From Campylobacter magnus (GTDB lineage: Bacteria; Campylobacterota; Campylobacteria; Campylobacterales; Campylobacteraceae), in assembly GCF_028649595.1 (NCBI RefSeq), contig NZ_JAQSLK010000004.1:1-64000 (forward strand): a stretch of DNA of 64,000 bases, in the 5' to 3' direction. Of the stretch, positions 36,912-45,360 are shown piece by piece. Numbering within the stretch: the stretch's first letter is position 1; the number at the start of each line of letters is the position of its first letter. The notes beneath the pieces are model-generated. The model searched no databases. It was not told where the DNA came from and saw nothing but the letters and a program-made list of their open reading frames with translations. A program made the translations under genes and the position numbers.

Positions 36912-37236
36912 TTATAGGTGCGGTTATCACCCATTACACCCCGCCCTTTTTTTTGCCCTTTTTTTGCCCACTTTCTCGTGCCACACACGAAACTAGCAAG
37001 CTGGGCTTATCCAACTGGGAAGCGAGCAAAAAAATTCTAGAATTCCTACACTAAATTCTAGAATTCACTAATAAATTCTAGAATTCCTAATAATATTCTT
37101 TATAATTTCACAAAATAAAAGCTTGGCTAAAATGTCGCAAAGGCTTTTAAAATCACAATCCTAAATCTAGCAGGCACTTTTGATAAAAAAAACGAGTGCT
37201 AAGGGCTAGTAAATGCGGGAGTTCTAAATTCCTAGC
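36912..37236. repeat. Repeat spacer upstream of PseA-like gene end
   Basis: Contains a second minus-strand GCTCGCTTT module (about 36945-37027), with a C-rich and T-rich stretch at 36942-36968, then dispersed palindromes to about 37095. The remainder up to 37236 shows nothing I can interpret. Confidence 0.65.
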
Positions 37237-38253
37237 CTAAATCAAATCTCTTCTTCGCCAGTTACCATTTTCGTCTTTTACTAATAAGTCTTTATTAGCA
37301 AACTTATCCACAGTAGCATTAAACTCATCTTCGCTTATACCTATGGTGCGGCAAAAGTCTTTTTTGGCAGCTGGGTCACAAACCCAGTCTTTATCTTTTA
37401 TTAGGCGCAAGGCTTGTTCTTTGCTCATCACACCCTCTCTTACGAATCTACACGCAAGGTCGCTTACGCGCTGAAAGCCAAATTTTATAAACTTCGTCCA
37501 GTGCTGCATCATGTAGCCTATGCTATCAATCTGCGTGTAGTCATCAGCACTGCCTTGCCTTTGCCAGTCATCAAAGTCGCTTAGGGTTTTAAAGCCGATT
37601 TGCCTAGCTTGATTTAGAGAATCTGTGTTTGAATAAGGCCAAATAGAACCTAAGAAAATCACATTTACCTCATCACTGCTTGAGCTATGAAAGATACCGC
37701 ATTCTTCACTAACCCCATACTCAAAATCAAAGTTCTCGCCCATAAAAACAGTAGGAATTTGATAAGCCTTTGCCACCTCAAGCGGCTTTGCGTAGAGCTG
37801 GGCTTCTATCCATTTTAGCGGATGAAGCTCTTCAAAAAAGCTTTTTCTAGTCTCTTTTACAAAAGTCTTTGGGGCTAGGCGAAAGTTTATTAAGTCAATA
37901 TCAAAGGTTTTTACTAGATTATCAAGGTTATATAGCCCAGCCTTTGATGGCGTAAACTCGTCCATCACATGAACTAGCAGTAGGCGAGATGGCTCTACGC
38001 CATGATTTTCAATAAGCCTTTTTACAATAGCACAAGAGTCTTTGCCACCAGATACTCCTACTACAACATCGTAGTTAGAACTAGGATTTTTACGCTCTTT
38101 TAGATACTGTGTGAGCCAGTTTTGTCTCTCTTGCCAGTTGATTTGATTTTTTCTATCTTTGTTGTGGCAGGCTAGACATACTCCGTCTTTGTCCTTTGAG
38201 TTTGGGCGAGTGCCTAGGATAAAACCACACTCTTTACAAATTCTAATATCCAT
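37237..38253 (-). CDS. N-acetyl sugar amidotransferase, PseA/WbpG-like
   Basis: 338 residues, adenine nucleotide alpha hydrolase fold. The PP-loop VVGVSGGKDSCAI is near residue 64. Two CxxC pairs at the N-terminus (CKECGF, CLACHN) resemble a zinc site. The family converts an N-acetyl to an acetamidino group on nucleotide sugars (PseA in C. jejuni, WbpG in Pseudomonas) and needs an HisH/HisF-like glutaminase pair, which is not adjacent. Likely used for a legionaminic/pseudaminic-type or other acetamidino sugar on flagella or glycans. Exact substrate unknown. Confidence 0.8.
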   Translation of the reverse strand: MDIRICKECGFILGTRPNSKDKDGVCLACHNKDRKNQINWQERQNWLTQYLKERKNPSSNYDVVVGVSGGKDSCAIVKRLIENHGVEPSRLLLVHVMDEFTPSKAGLYNLDNLVKTFDIDLINFRLAPKTFVKETRKSFFEELHPLKWIEAQLYAKPLEVAKAYQIPTVFMGENFDFEYGVSEECGIFHSSSSDEVNVIFLGSIWPYSNTDSLNQARQIGFKTLSDFDDWQRQGSADDYTQIDSIGYMMQHWTKFIKFGFQRVSDLACRFVREGVMSKEQALRLIKDKDWVCDPAAKKDFCRTIGISEDEFNATVDKFANKDLLVKDENGNWRRRDLI

Positions 38254-38350
38254 TAAAATTCCTTGATTTTTGAATATTTTAATGATATTTTTTTGAATTT
38301 TTACTTAAATAGATATTTTGCTCTTATTTTAATGATACTTTAAGCTTACT

Positions 38351-38360
38351 TGGCTATAAT
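38351..38360 (+). promoter_or_regulatory. Promoter of tRNA-Arg
   Basis: TGGCTATAAT with TATAAT at 38355-38360, 17 bp upstream of the mature tRNA 5' end. The -35 region is poor, as is common in Campylobacter. Confidence 0.65.
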
Positions 38361-38377
38361 GCCAGTTTTTATTTCGT

Positions 38378-38454
38378 GCGCTCTTAGCTCAGCTGGATAG
38401 AGCACTTGATTGCGGTTCAAGAGGTCAGAGATTCGAATTCTCTAGGGCGTACCA
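38378..38454 (+). tRNA. tRNA-Arg (anticodon GCG)
   Basis: Full cloverleaf: acceptor GCGCTCT/AGGGCGT (two G-U pairs), D arm GCTC/GAGC, anticodon stem CTTGA/TCAAG with loop TTGCGGT and anticodon GCG at 38412-38414, T arm AGAGA-TTCGAAT-TCTCT. Discriminator A and encoded CCA at 38452-38454. GCG reads CGC and CGU arginine codons directly. The more common bacterial tRNA for this box has ACG, modified to inosine. Confidence 0.93.
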
Positions 38455-38577
38455 CTTTTAATTTTCTCCCCTTTTTAAAAGCACATAGAATTCCAAAATT
38501 TTATCTCCTTTTTATTTTTGGAAATTCTATGAAAAGCTTTTATTCATCTTTTAAACCCTAGCAAATTCTAGAATTCC

Positions 38578-41019
38578 CTAGTCTTTTAAAAGCTCGTTTT
38601 GCTCTTTACACAGTGCTTTCCACGGCGTATTTACAGGCATGGAAATACACTCTTGGATGTGTTCTTTTGCGCTTGTTATAAGGCCTTTTTTTATCTCTAT
38701 TTCAGCTGCAGCGTATAGCGCCCTTGCCCTTGCATCAGCACTTAGTGCACTTGGCAAAAGCTTTAATGCGCCTATTCTAGCTGCCTCATCATCGCCTATG
38801 CGTTTTAGCGTGTCTATGTAGATAAAGTCAATCTCAGGGCTATAAGTGCTGATTTTAAGGCGAGCTTGCATATCAATGGTTTTTTTAGCATAGCTTAGAG
38901 CAATGCTATCAAGGCCATTTGCCGCAGCGTATTTAGCAGCTGCGTCGTATAGCTCGATTAGCATTAGATGCGCTCCACGGATATTTTCTAGTCCCTGCGT
39001 AGCACCTAGGGCTTCTTGCCAGCGATTTAGGCGAAGCAAAGAGTAAAAGCGGTAGTATATCGCCCTGCTAGGATCAGCATACGCCACTCTAGCAGCCTCG
39101 TATATAGCATCATCAGCTGCTTTTAGCGCCTCTTCAAAGCGTCCTAGTGAGTATAGAGCAGCTGCTGCGTTGCTTAGCCAGTCTGTTCGCACATTTAGAT
39201 CGCCACTTTCTACGCCTACGCTAGTAGTAGCAAGCGCCTCATCAAACCTAGCTTGGCGCATGTAGCAATCATAGAGCTTATAGCGGTCTTTTATGTTTGG
39301 CTCTACGCCATACTCGTCGATTAGCAACATTAGCATAGCGCAGTTTTTTTGCTGATTTGAGCTGTTCGCTAGCTCTATTGCAGCATTTGTAAGCACTGCT
39401 TTTGTCTCTGTGTCGTTTGTATCACGGATGCTATCTTTTAGGGCTAAAATCTGCTTGTAGCCACCTTCTTTGAAGTATAGCTTGACATCTTCTTTTAGGG
39501 CTCTTGTGTAGATATCGCTGCCCTCGTATCTACTCATAAGATCAGCATAGCTAGCATGAAGTGCTTGGCTAGTTTGGTTTAAATCTACATTAAAAAACAT
39601 TCTATCAAGTGCGGTGTTAATTAGCGAGATATAATCGCTATTTGGGAAATCTACTTGATAGAGCATAAGATAGCTATAGGTATCATCGCTATTTTGGGCA
39701 CCATCTGGACTTAGAGCTAGCTGGCGCAAGGCTATTTCATACTCTGGGTCTTTTTTAGAGGTATTCTCAAAGATGATTTTATAGATTTTATTTGCCTGGG
39801 CATTTAGCTCACTAGCCTTAAAAGCATTTGCTAGATTTAGTGCGATGTCTTTATTATTTGCTAGGTAATTAACATTTGCGCTTAGGATTTTTTGCAAGTA
39901 GTTTTTTGCTCTTTCGTTTTGATTTTGTCTAAGATGCGCTATTGCTAGCCTAGTGCCAGCAAGACTAGCGATATCAATCTCATCAGTCATATAATAAACA
40001 TCCTCATAAAGCCTGATAGAATCAATAATTCTATCGCTAGCAAACATACTATCAGCATAGCTTAGCAAGGCTTTTTTCATCCAAGGGCTTTTTTCGTGTT
40101 CGGTCATAAGTAGGCTTAGGGTGTAATCAGCCTCGTTTTTATTGTCATTATTTATATACGCTTGCATTAGCATAAAGAGCATTTCAGGATAAGCCTTGTC
40201 GCTTGCATAGCTTCTTACCCATGACTTAGCCTCTGCTAAAAGGCGAGTGTTATAATCAATCTGCGGTACGCCTAGTTCAGTGTTTTTCTTTTGCTCCTCA
40301 TCAGCCTTGTATAGCGAGCGAGCAAGATATAGCCTAAACTCATTCATAAACACGCTATTTGGATAGCGTTTTGCAGCCTCAGTGCTTACTTCTATTACAT
40401 CATCGTAGCGCTTTGCATCATAGAGATTTTTTATTGTGATATACTCAGTTATATCGCCCTCACGCTTTAGCGCCAAAGGGTCTTTGTTAAAATCCAGCGC
40501 ACCGATACTTGGCAAGACTAGATCTGGATAGACAATAGGAAAATCAAGCTCAGGCTTAGCATGCGCTAGAGCGATGCTAGTTTGTTTATCCATTACTATG
40601 GTGTAGTGCGTGCTTTTTAAAAGCCCTGCTTGCTTTGTATCATTGCTTCTAAACAAATGCCCTTCTATATTTACAAGGCGAGATGGAATTTTTGGTATGA
40701 CTTGAACCAAAAAACCATTCATGCTAGCACGGATGTACATATCCATAAAAGGCAAGTGCTGGTCGGCTACCTTTTCTTTTAGTGCGCCTTCGATGTAGCA
40801 GTGGTATTCTCTGCCTACTGCTTGTTCAGCTCCATCGTGTCTGGCATCTGGCGGATAGTAGTTATTGCCGACTTTTACTTGGCAAGAAAACTCTCTTTCA
40901 TTTTCAATATGCAAAATATAATAGTCATTTCCACCGGTTTTGCCGTTATTTAGCGTGATACTAAGCCCAAAAGAACTACTAGCAAAAATAAAAAATAATA
41001 AAACTCTAAACATAAGCAT
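38578..41019 (-). CDS. pflA: PflA-like periplasmic TPR protein (flagellar motor)
   Basis: 813 residues: signal peptide (about 1-18, LLFFIFASSSFG), an N-terminal beta-rich region with a cysteine pair (FSCQ and YHCYIEG), then a long run of degenerate TPR helices to the C-terminus (for example RFEEALKAADDAIYEAA near 620). Length and layout match PflA, the Campylobacter periplasmic scaffold needed for flagellar rotation, which works with PflB and the stator. The match is by architecture and memory, not alignment. Alone on the minus strand next to tRNA-Arg. Confidence 0.72.
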   Translation of the reverse strand: MLMFRVLLFFIFASSSFGLSITLNNGKTGGNDYYILHIENEREFSCQVKVGNNYYPPDARHDGAEQAVGREYHCYIEGALKEKVADQHLPFMDMYIRASMNGFLVQVIPKIPSRLVNIEGHLFRSNDTKQAGLLKSTHYTIVMDKQTSIALAHAKPELDFPIVYPDLVLPSIGALDFNKDPLALKREGDITEYITIKNLYDAKRYDDVIEVSTEAAKRYPNSVFMNEFRLYLARSLYKADEEQKKNTELGVPQIDYNTRLLAEAKSWVRSYASDKAYPEMLFMLMQAYINNDNKNEADYTLSLLMTEHEKSPWMKKALLSYADSMFASDRIIDSIRLYEDVYYMTDEIDIASLAGTRLAIAHLRQNQNERAKNYLQKILSANVNYLANNKDIALNLANAFKASELNAQANKIYKIIFENTSKKDPEYEIALRQLALSPDGAQNSDDTYSYLMLYQVDFPNSDYISLINTALDRMFFNVDLNQTSQALHASYADLMSRYEGSDIYTRALKEDVKLYFKEGGYKQILALKDSIRDTNDTETKAVLTNAAIELANSSNQQKNCAMLMLLIDEYGVEPNIKDRYKLYDCYMRQARFDEALATTSVGVESGDLNVRTDWLSNAAAALYSLGRFEEALKAADDAIYEAARVAYADPSRAIYYRFYSLLRLNRWQEALGATQGLENIRGAHLMLIELYDAAAKYAAANGLDSIALSYAKKTIDMQARLKISTYSPEIDFIYIDTLKRIGDDEAARIGALKLLPSALSADARARALYAAAEIEIKKGLITSAKEHIQECISMPVNTPWKALCKEQNELLKD

Positions 41020-41163
41020 AATTATAACTGAATTTTTAAATAAATCTAGAATTCCTAGGTAATTTGCTTAGGAATTCTAGATTTGATGTTTAAAATTTGC
41101 TTAGGAATTCTAGATTTTTAGCAAGATACTCTAGGAATTCTAGAATTCCTAGGTAATTTTGGC

Positions 41164-42507
41164 TTATTTTAGTTTATTACTTCTGCGCCAGATTTTTAGC
41201 TCCTCAGCACCTCGTATTAGCTCATCTCTAAAATCAGGATGCGCTACTGAGATGATTTTCTCGCATTTTGCCCAAGTGCTAAGGCCTTTTAGATTTACTA
41301 TCCCATACTCTGTTACTAGGTAGTGGATGTTTGCTCTAGTGGCTGTTACTATTGAGCCTTCTTTTAAGGTTGGCAAAAAGCGTGAGCGAACCTCGCCATT
41401 TTTGTCCTTTACAGTAGAACTACAGCAAATAAAGCTCTTGCCGCCTTTTGAGAGATATGCACCCATGACAAAGTCTAGCTGTCCCCCAGCCCCTGAGATA
41501 TGGCGTTTGCCTGAGCTTTCGCTATTTACTTGCCCAAAGAGATCGATATCTACAGCCGAGTTAATTGAGACAAAATTATCTTGCGCAGCGATATTTGCTA
41601 TATCATTTGTGTAGTCTACGCTAGCACTTAGGCAGCCTGGGTTATTGTCCAAAAAGTCATAGAGCTTTTTGCTGCCCATAGCAAAGGCGTAGGTTTGGCG
41701 GAATTTATTTAGATTTTTATATTTTCCTGTGATTTTGCCAGCCTCGGCAATCTCTACAAAGCTATCTACATAAATCTCAGTATGAACGCCTAGATCCTTT
41801 AAATCACTCTGTGCTATAGCAGAGCCTACCGCACTTGGCATTGCGCCAATCCCAAGCTGTAAGCACGAGCCGCTTTTTATCTCATTTACGATATACTGGG
41901 CTACTTTTAGATCTATCTCAGAGCTTTTTGGTAGCGGTGGCTCAAAAAGCGCAGGATTATCGCCCTCAACTATCATATCTACCATTGAGATATGCAAATC
42001 AGCCCCAGAGCCACCAAGGCAGCGAGGGATATTGTGATTTACCTCTACAATTATGACATCTGCTACCTCTGCGCAGGTGTGTAGGTGAGAGGCTGAGGGG
42101 CCTAGGTTAAAATACCCGTGCTTATCCATGGGAGCTACTTGCATGATGGCTACATTTGGCTTACAATCTACTTTGTGGTAGTAGCGTGGTAGCTCTGAGT
42201 AGCGCATAGGTACATAAAAGCCTCTGCCATCTTCGATTAGCTTTCTCTCCACACCAGAGCAGTGCCAGCTATGCCAGCTGATATGCTCACCTGTGGGATC
42301 AGCCTCAATGGCTGCTGGGATTTTATTTAGCACGCCGCCACGCAACTTTACATCGTGGAGTTCGCCCACTCGCTTTGCTAAGGCAGTATCTATTTTTTCA
42401 GGCGTAGTAACAGCCCAGCCATAATCCACCCAATCACCGCATTTTATTACCTTTGCGGCTTGTTCGGCGGTGCTTAGTTTTTGCTGATATTCTCTTTCAA
42501 AGTCCAT
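41164..42507 (-). CDS. Acyl-CoA:carboxylate CoA transferase (Cat1 family)
   Basis: 447 residues, acetyl-CoA hydrolase/transferase family. Visible: [13 protein letters not shown] near residue 215, [11 protein letters not shown] with the likely catalytic glutamate near 240, and the oxyanion motif [11 protein letters not shown] near 345. Members swap CoA between acetate, propionate, succinate or butyrate. It is the last gene of the prp cluster on the same strand, so propionate activation (from succinyl-CoA or acetyl-CoA) is the likeliest role. An 816-bp structured spacer separates it from prpD. AAGG precedes the ATG. Confidence 0.87.
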   Translation of the reverse strand: MDFEREYQQKLSTAEQAAKVIKCGDWVDYGWAVTTPEKIDTALAKRVGELHDVKLRGGVLNKIPAAIEADPTGEHISWHSWHCSGVERKLIEDGRGFYVPMRYSELPRYYHKVDCKPNVAIMQVAPMDKHGYFNLGPSASHLHTCAEVADVIIVEVNHNIPRCLGGSGADLHISMVDMIVEGDNPALFEPPLPKSSEIDLKVAQYIVNEIKSGSCLQLGIGAMPSAVGSAIAQSDLKDLGVHTEIYVDSFVEIAEAGKITGKYKNLNKFRQTYAFAMGSKKLYDFLDNNPGCLSASVDYTNDIANIAAQDNFVSINSAVDIDLFGQVNSESSGKRHISGAGGQLDFVMGAYLSKGGKSFICCSSTVKDKNGEVRSRFLPTLKEGSIVTATRANIHYLVTEYGIVNLKGLSTWAKCEKIISVAHPDFRDELIRGAEELKIWRRSNKLK

Positions 42508-42542
42508 TTTTTACCTTATTTCTTACAGGGAATTCTCTAGGT

Positions 42543-42783
42543 CGGCAGGCTCAGTTTGCGGGCGAATTTTACTAAACTGCTTTTGCGCAGCCCAGCTCGT
42601 TCTGGCGAAACTTTCACGGCAGTTTCCTGCGCGAGCCGTTTTTATTTTTACTCGTTAGCGGCTCGCTTGAAATTCAGCCGTGAAATTTCGCCAGCCGCTA
42701 CCGCGGACACGGCTCCACGGCTAGCGCTGCAAGCAGTTTAGCAAAATTCGCCTCGCAACCTTGGAGCCTGATTTTTACTGCCG
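42543..42783 (-). ncRNA. Structured repeat element A
   Basis: One of four copies (A-D). Base stem CAGGCTC (42546-42552) with GAGCCTG (42764-42770). Long stem 42556-42580 with 42733-42758: every position pairs except one bulged A and one site that is G-U only when read on the minus strand. An inner stem GGCGAAA..ACGGC pairs with one conserved bulge, capped by a variable hairpin. Conserved single-stranded signals (minus strand): CTAGCCGTGG, GCGGTAGC, TTTCAAGC, GAGCTGGGCTGC. Function and promoter unknown. Confidence 0.7.
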
Positions 42784-42870
42784 CTGTCGAGAATCTAGAA
42801 TTCCCTAACTCTAGAATTCCATAAAACTAGAATTCCTTAATCTAGAATTCCTAGGGAATTCTAGAATTCT

Positions 42871-42961
42871 GCTCGCTTTGGGTGTCGCTTTAAAAGGCGA
42901 CACACGCTTTAAAAGGGGCTACGCCCCTAAACCCCAAGGGGGCAAGCCCCCTTAAACCCCC
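42871..42961 (+). repeat. GCTCGCTTT hairpin module, copy 4
   Basis: GCTCGCTTT, then a hairpin GTGTCGC (42882-42888) with GCGACAC (42897-42903), then AGGGGC-TAC-GCCCCT and AAGGGGG-CAAG-CCCCCTT hairpins, ending in AAACCCC. The first 40 bp are nearly identical to 44976-45014. Confidence 0.7.
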
Positions 42962-43058
42962 TAATCTAAAATTCCCTAGGAATTTTAGAATTCTCAAACT
43001 CGCGCAGTCCTTTAAACTTCGCGGTAGTCCTATGCTAGAATTCTAAAACTCGCGGTAG

Positions 43059-43307
43059 CGGCAGTAAAAATCAGGCTCCAAGGCTGCGAGGCGAATTTAG
43101 TGAATTTTCGCGCAAGGCTAGCCGTGGAGCCGTGTCCGCTGGTAGCGGCTAGCGAAATTTTCGGGTGGAATTTCAAGCGAGCCGCTGCTGTAACACAAAC
43201 CACAAATTCAGCGGCGAGCGCAGAAAACCGCCCGAAAAGTTTCGCTAGAACGAGCTGGGCTGCCTAAGCGAAAATTCGCTAAAAGCGTCCGCAGACTGAG
43301 CCAGCCG
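43059..43307 (+). ncRNA. Structured repeat element B
   Basis: Copy B, inverted relative to A and about 270 bp from it. Base stem GGCTC (43074-43078) with GAGCC (43298-43302). Long stem 43086-43111 with 43268-43292. Inner stem 43152-43165 with 43231-43245, with the same one-nucleotide bulge as in A. The outer part of the long stem matches A, but the distal part differs on both sides together (GAATTTTCGC/GCGAAAATTC here). A long apical hairpin CCGCTG/CAGCGG replaces the one in A. It abuts the prpD stop and is read antisense to prpD. Confidence 0.7.
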
Positions 43308-43323
43308 ATAAAAACCCAAAAAA

Positions 43324-44778
43324 TTACAAAGCGAACAAATCACTAAAATCATTAAACGGCATTGCTTCTAGCTCTTTTTGGCTGGCGCAAATTTTCTTTA
43401 TTTGCTCGCATTTTTTAGGGCTTAGTTTTAGGGCGATATTACGCTCAAACTTCTCTATTAGTAGTGGAATGCCATCACTTCTTCTGCGGCGGTGACCGAT
43501 AGGGTATTCAACCTCTACTTTTTTGCTACTTGTGCCATCTTTGTAGAATATTTGAACAGCATTTGCGATTGAGCGCTTGTCGCTTTCTAAATACTCTTTT
43601 GTATAGCGGTCGTCTACCTCAACCTCCATTTTTGAGCGTAAAGCGTCAATGCGTGGGTCTTTTGCTACGCTATCTTCGTAGTGCTCGGCTTTTAACTCAC
43701 CATAGATTAGCGGCACAGCTACCATGTACTGGATGCAGTGGTCGCGGTCTGCTGGGTTTGCTAGCTCGCCTGTTTTATTGATTATGCGATGCCCGCTTTC
43801 TTGGGTTGTGATTACGATTTTCTCAACTTCATCAAGGCGGTTTTTAACCTCATCATGCAAAGCAAGGGCTGCTTCAACTGCTGTTTGAGCGTGGAATTCT
43901 GCTGGGAAGCTGATTTTAAATAGCACATTTTCCATTACATAGCTGCCAAACTCTTGCGGGATGGTTAATTTTTGCCCTTTCATTTTCACATCTTCATAGC
44001 CCCAGAACTTCGCTGATAGCGCACTTGGATAGCCCATTTCGCCAGTAAGTGCTTTTAAGGCAAGGTCCACGCCACGGCTACTTGCATCGCCTGCTGCCCA
44101 GCTTTTGCGTGAGCCAGTATTTGGTGCGTGGCGGTAAGTGCGAAGTGCGCCACCATCTATAAAGGCGTGGCTTACGGCATTGCGAACCTCTTCAAAGCTG
44201 CCGCCAAGAAGCGCGCAAGCTACCGCGGTGCTAGCGATGCGAACCAAAAGAACATGATCCATACCTACTTTATTAAAGCAGTTTTCAAGTGCGATTATAC
44301 CTTGAATTTCATGCGCTTTTATCATCGCTGTTAGTGCGTCTTTTACGCTTAGTGGGGCTTTGCCTTTGCTGATATTTTTGCGGCTTAGATAGTCGCACAC
44401 AGCCCAAATAGCACCTAGATTGTCGCTAGGATGTCCCCACTCAGCTGCTAGCCAAGTATCGTTAAAATCAAGCCATCTTACCATAGCACCCACATTAAAA
44501 GCAGCCCTTACAGGCTCAAGCTGATAGCTAGTGCCAAATACCTTTGCGCCTAATGGGCGAAACTCAGCGCCCTCCACCACAGGACCTAGCAGCTTTGTGC
44601 AAGCTGGAAAGTTAAGCGCTAAAAGTCCGCAGCCTATAGTGTCCATTAGACAATAGCGTGCTGTCTCATACGCCAAATCGCTTTTTATCTCATACTCGCA
44701 AGCGTATTTTGCGATTTTTGTTAGAAGTTCGTCGAACTCCGGTCTTTTTGCATCTAAGATGCCCATATCAGTACTCAT
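43324..44778 (-). CDS. prpD: 2-methylcitrate dehydratase
   Basis: Removes water from 2-methylcitrate to give 2-methyl-cis-aconitate. 484 residues, MmgE/PrpD family without a metal cluster. Landmarks are MDTIGCGLLAL near residue 48, WLDFNDTWLAAEWGHPSDN near 82, and the C-terminal EYPIGHRRRRSDG. The YRHAPNTGSRKSW segment is typical of PrpD. AAAAGGAG precedes the ATG. The rehydration step would need an aconitase elsewhere, since no acnD/prpF is seen. Between prpC and the CoA transferase gene on the same strand. Confidence 0.94.
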   Translation of the reverse strand: MSTDMGILDAKRPEFDELLTKIAKYACEYEIKSDLAYETARYCLMDTIGCGLLALNFPACTKLLGPVVEGAEFRPLGAKVFGTSYQLEPVRAAFNVGAMVRWLDFNDTWLAAEWGHPSDNLGAIWAVCDYLSRKNISKGKAPLSVKDALTAMIKAHEIQGIIALENCFNKVGMDHVLLVRIASTAVACALLGGSFEEVRNAVSHAFIDGGALRTYRHAPNTGSRKSWAAGDASSRGVDLALKALTGEMGYPSALSAKFWGYEDVKMKGQKLTIPQEFGSYVMENVLFKISFPAEFHAQTAVEAALALHDEVKNRLDEVEKIVITTQESGHRIINKTGELANPADRDHCIQYMVAVPLIYGELKAEHYEDSVAKDPRIDALRSKMEVEVDDRYTKEYLESDKRSIANAVQIFYKDGTSSKKVEVEYPIGHRRRRSDGIPLLIEKFERNIALKLSPKKCEQIKKICASQKELEAMPFNDFSDLFAL

Positions 44779-44798
44779 TTTATTCTCCTTTTTTTTAG

Positions 44799-44907
44799 TA
44801 AATTGTTATTAGTGACGGATTGCGTTTCATTTTGTCTGGGCGCACAGCTCGATGAACTATCTGTTCTATCTACGCTGTGCACCCAGCCAAAATAAATCAC
44901 ACTACGC
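44799..44907. repeat. 109-bp repeat, copy 2, with conserved-loop hairpin
   Basis: Near-identical to 12000-12108 in the same orientation; the loop begins TCGATGAAC here instead of TAGGTGAAC. Stem 44829-44848 with 44874-44893. It starts 20 bp upstream of the prpD start codon, so it lies in the leader of prpD when the operon is read through, and could affect its translation. Confidence 0.85.
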
Positions 44908-44975
44908 CTATTCTAAAATTTACCCACTTCGTGAGTAAAACCTAATCTAGAATTCCCTAGGAATTCTAAAATTCT

Positions 44976-45049
44976 GCTCGCTTTGGGTGTCGCCTCAAAA
45001 GGCGACACACGCTCACTATTTTTTAGTGGCTACGCCCCTTAAACCCCCT
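44976..45049 (+). repeat. GCTCGCTTT hairpin module, copy 5
   Basis: GCTCGCTTTGGGTGTCGC, hairpin GTGTCGC/GCGACAC as in copy 4 but with a loop of CTCAAAAG, then GGCTACGCC and AAACCCCC. The central part is diverged from copy 4. Confidence 0.65.
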
Positions 45050-45096
45050 AATCTAGAATTCCATGGGGAATTCTAGAATTCTCAAACTCGCGGTAG

Positions 45097-45312
45097 CGGC
45101 AGTAAAAATCAGGCTCCAAGATTGTGGAGCGATTTTTTATGCTCGCAGCGCAGCGCTAGCCGTGGGGCGGCGTAGCGGTAGCGTTTGCAGAAGTTCTGCG
45201 ACAGTTTTTCAAGGCGTAAGCCGAAGGAAAACAAGCAGAAGCTTCTGCGTAAGCTGCTGGGCTGCGCAAGCTGTGAGCGTAAAAAATCGCCCACAAGCTG
45301 AGCCAGCCACAG
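45097..45312 (+). ncRNA. Structured repeat element C
   Basis: Copy C. Base stem GGCTC (45112-45116) with GAGCC (45300-45304). Long stem 45124-45148 with 45271-45294: completely different sequence from A, B and D, yet paired throughout except a bulged A at the same relative place as in A; two departures are G-U in this orientation. Inner stem around GCAGAAG-TTCTGC carries the same bulge. CTAGCCGTGG, GCGGTAGC, TTTTTCAAG and GCTGGGCTGC are kept. Lies between prpD and prpC, antisense to them. Confidence 0.7.
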
Positions 45313-45360
45313 CCCCGCAGGGCAAAAACCCCACAAACCCCGCCAGCCAAAAACAGCCAG

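Noticed and set aside
42543..43307. Elements A and B as terminal inverted repeats of a transposon
   Set aside because: The 270 bp between them hold only repeats, no transposase, and single copies C and D exist without partners.
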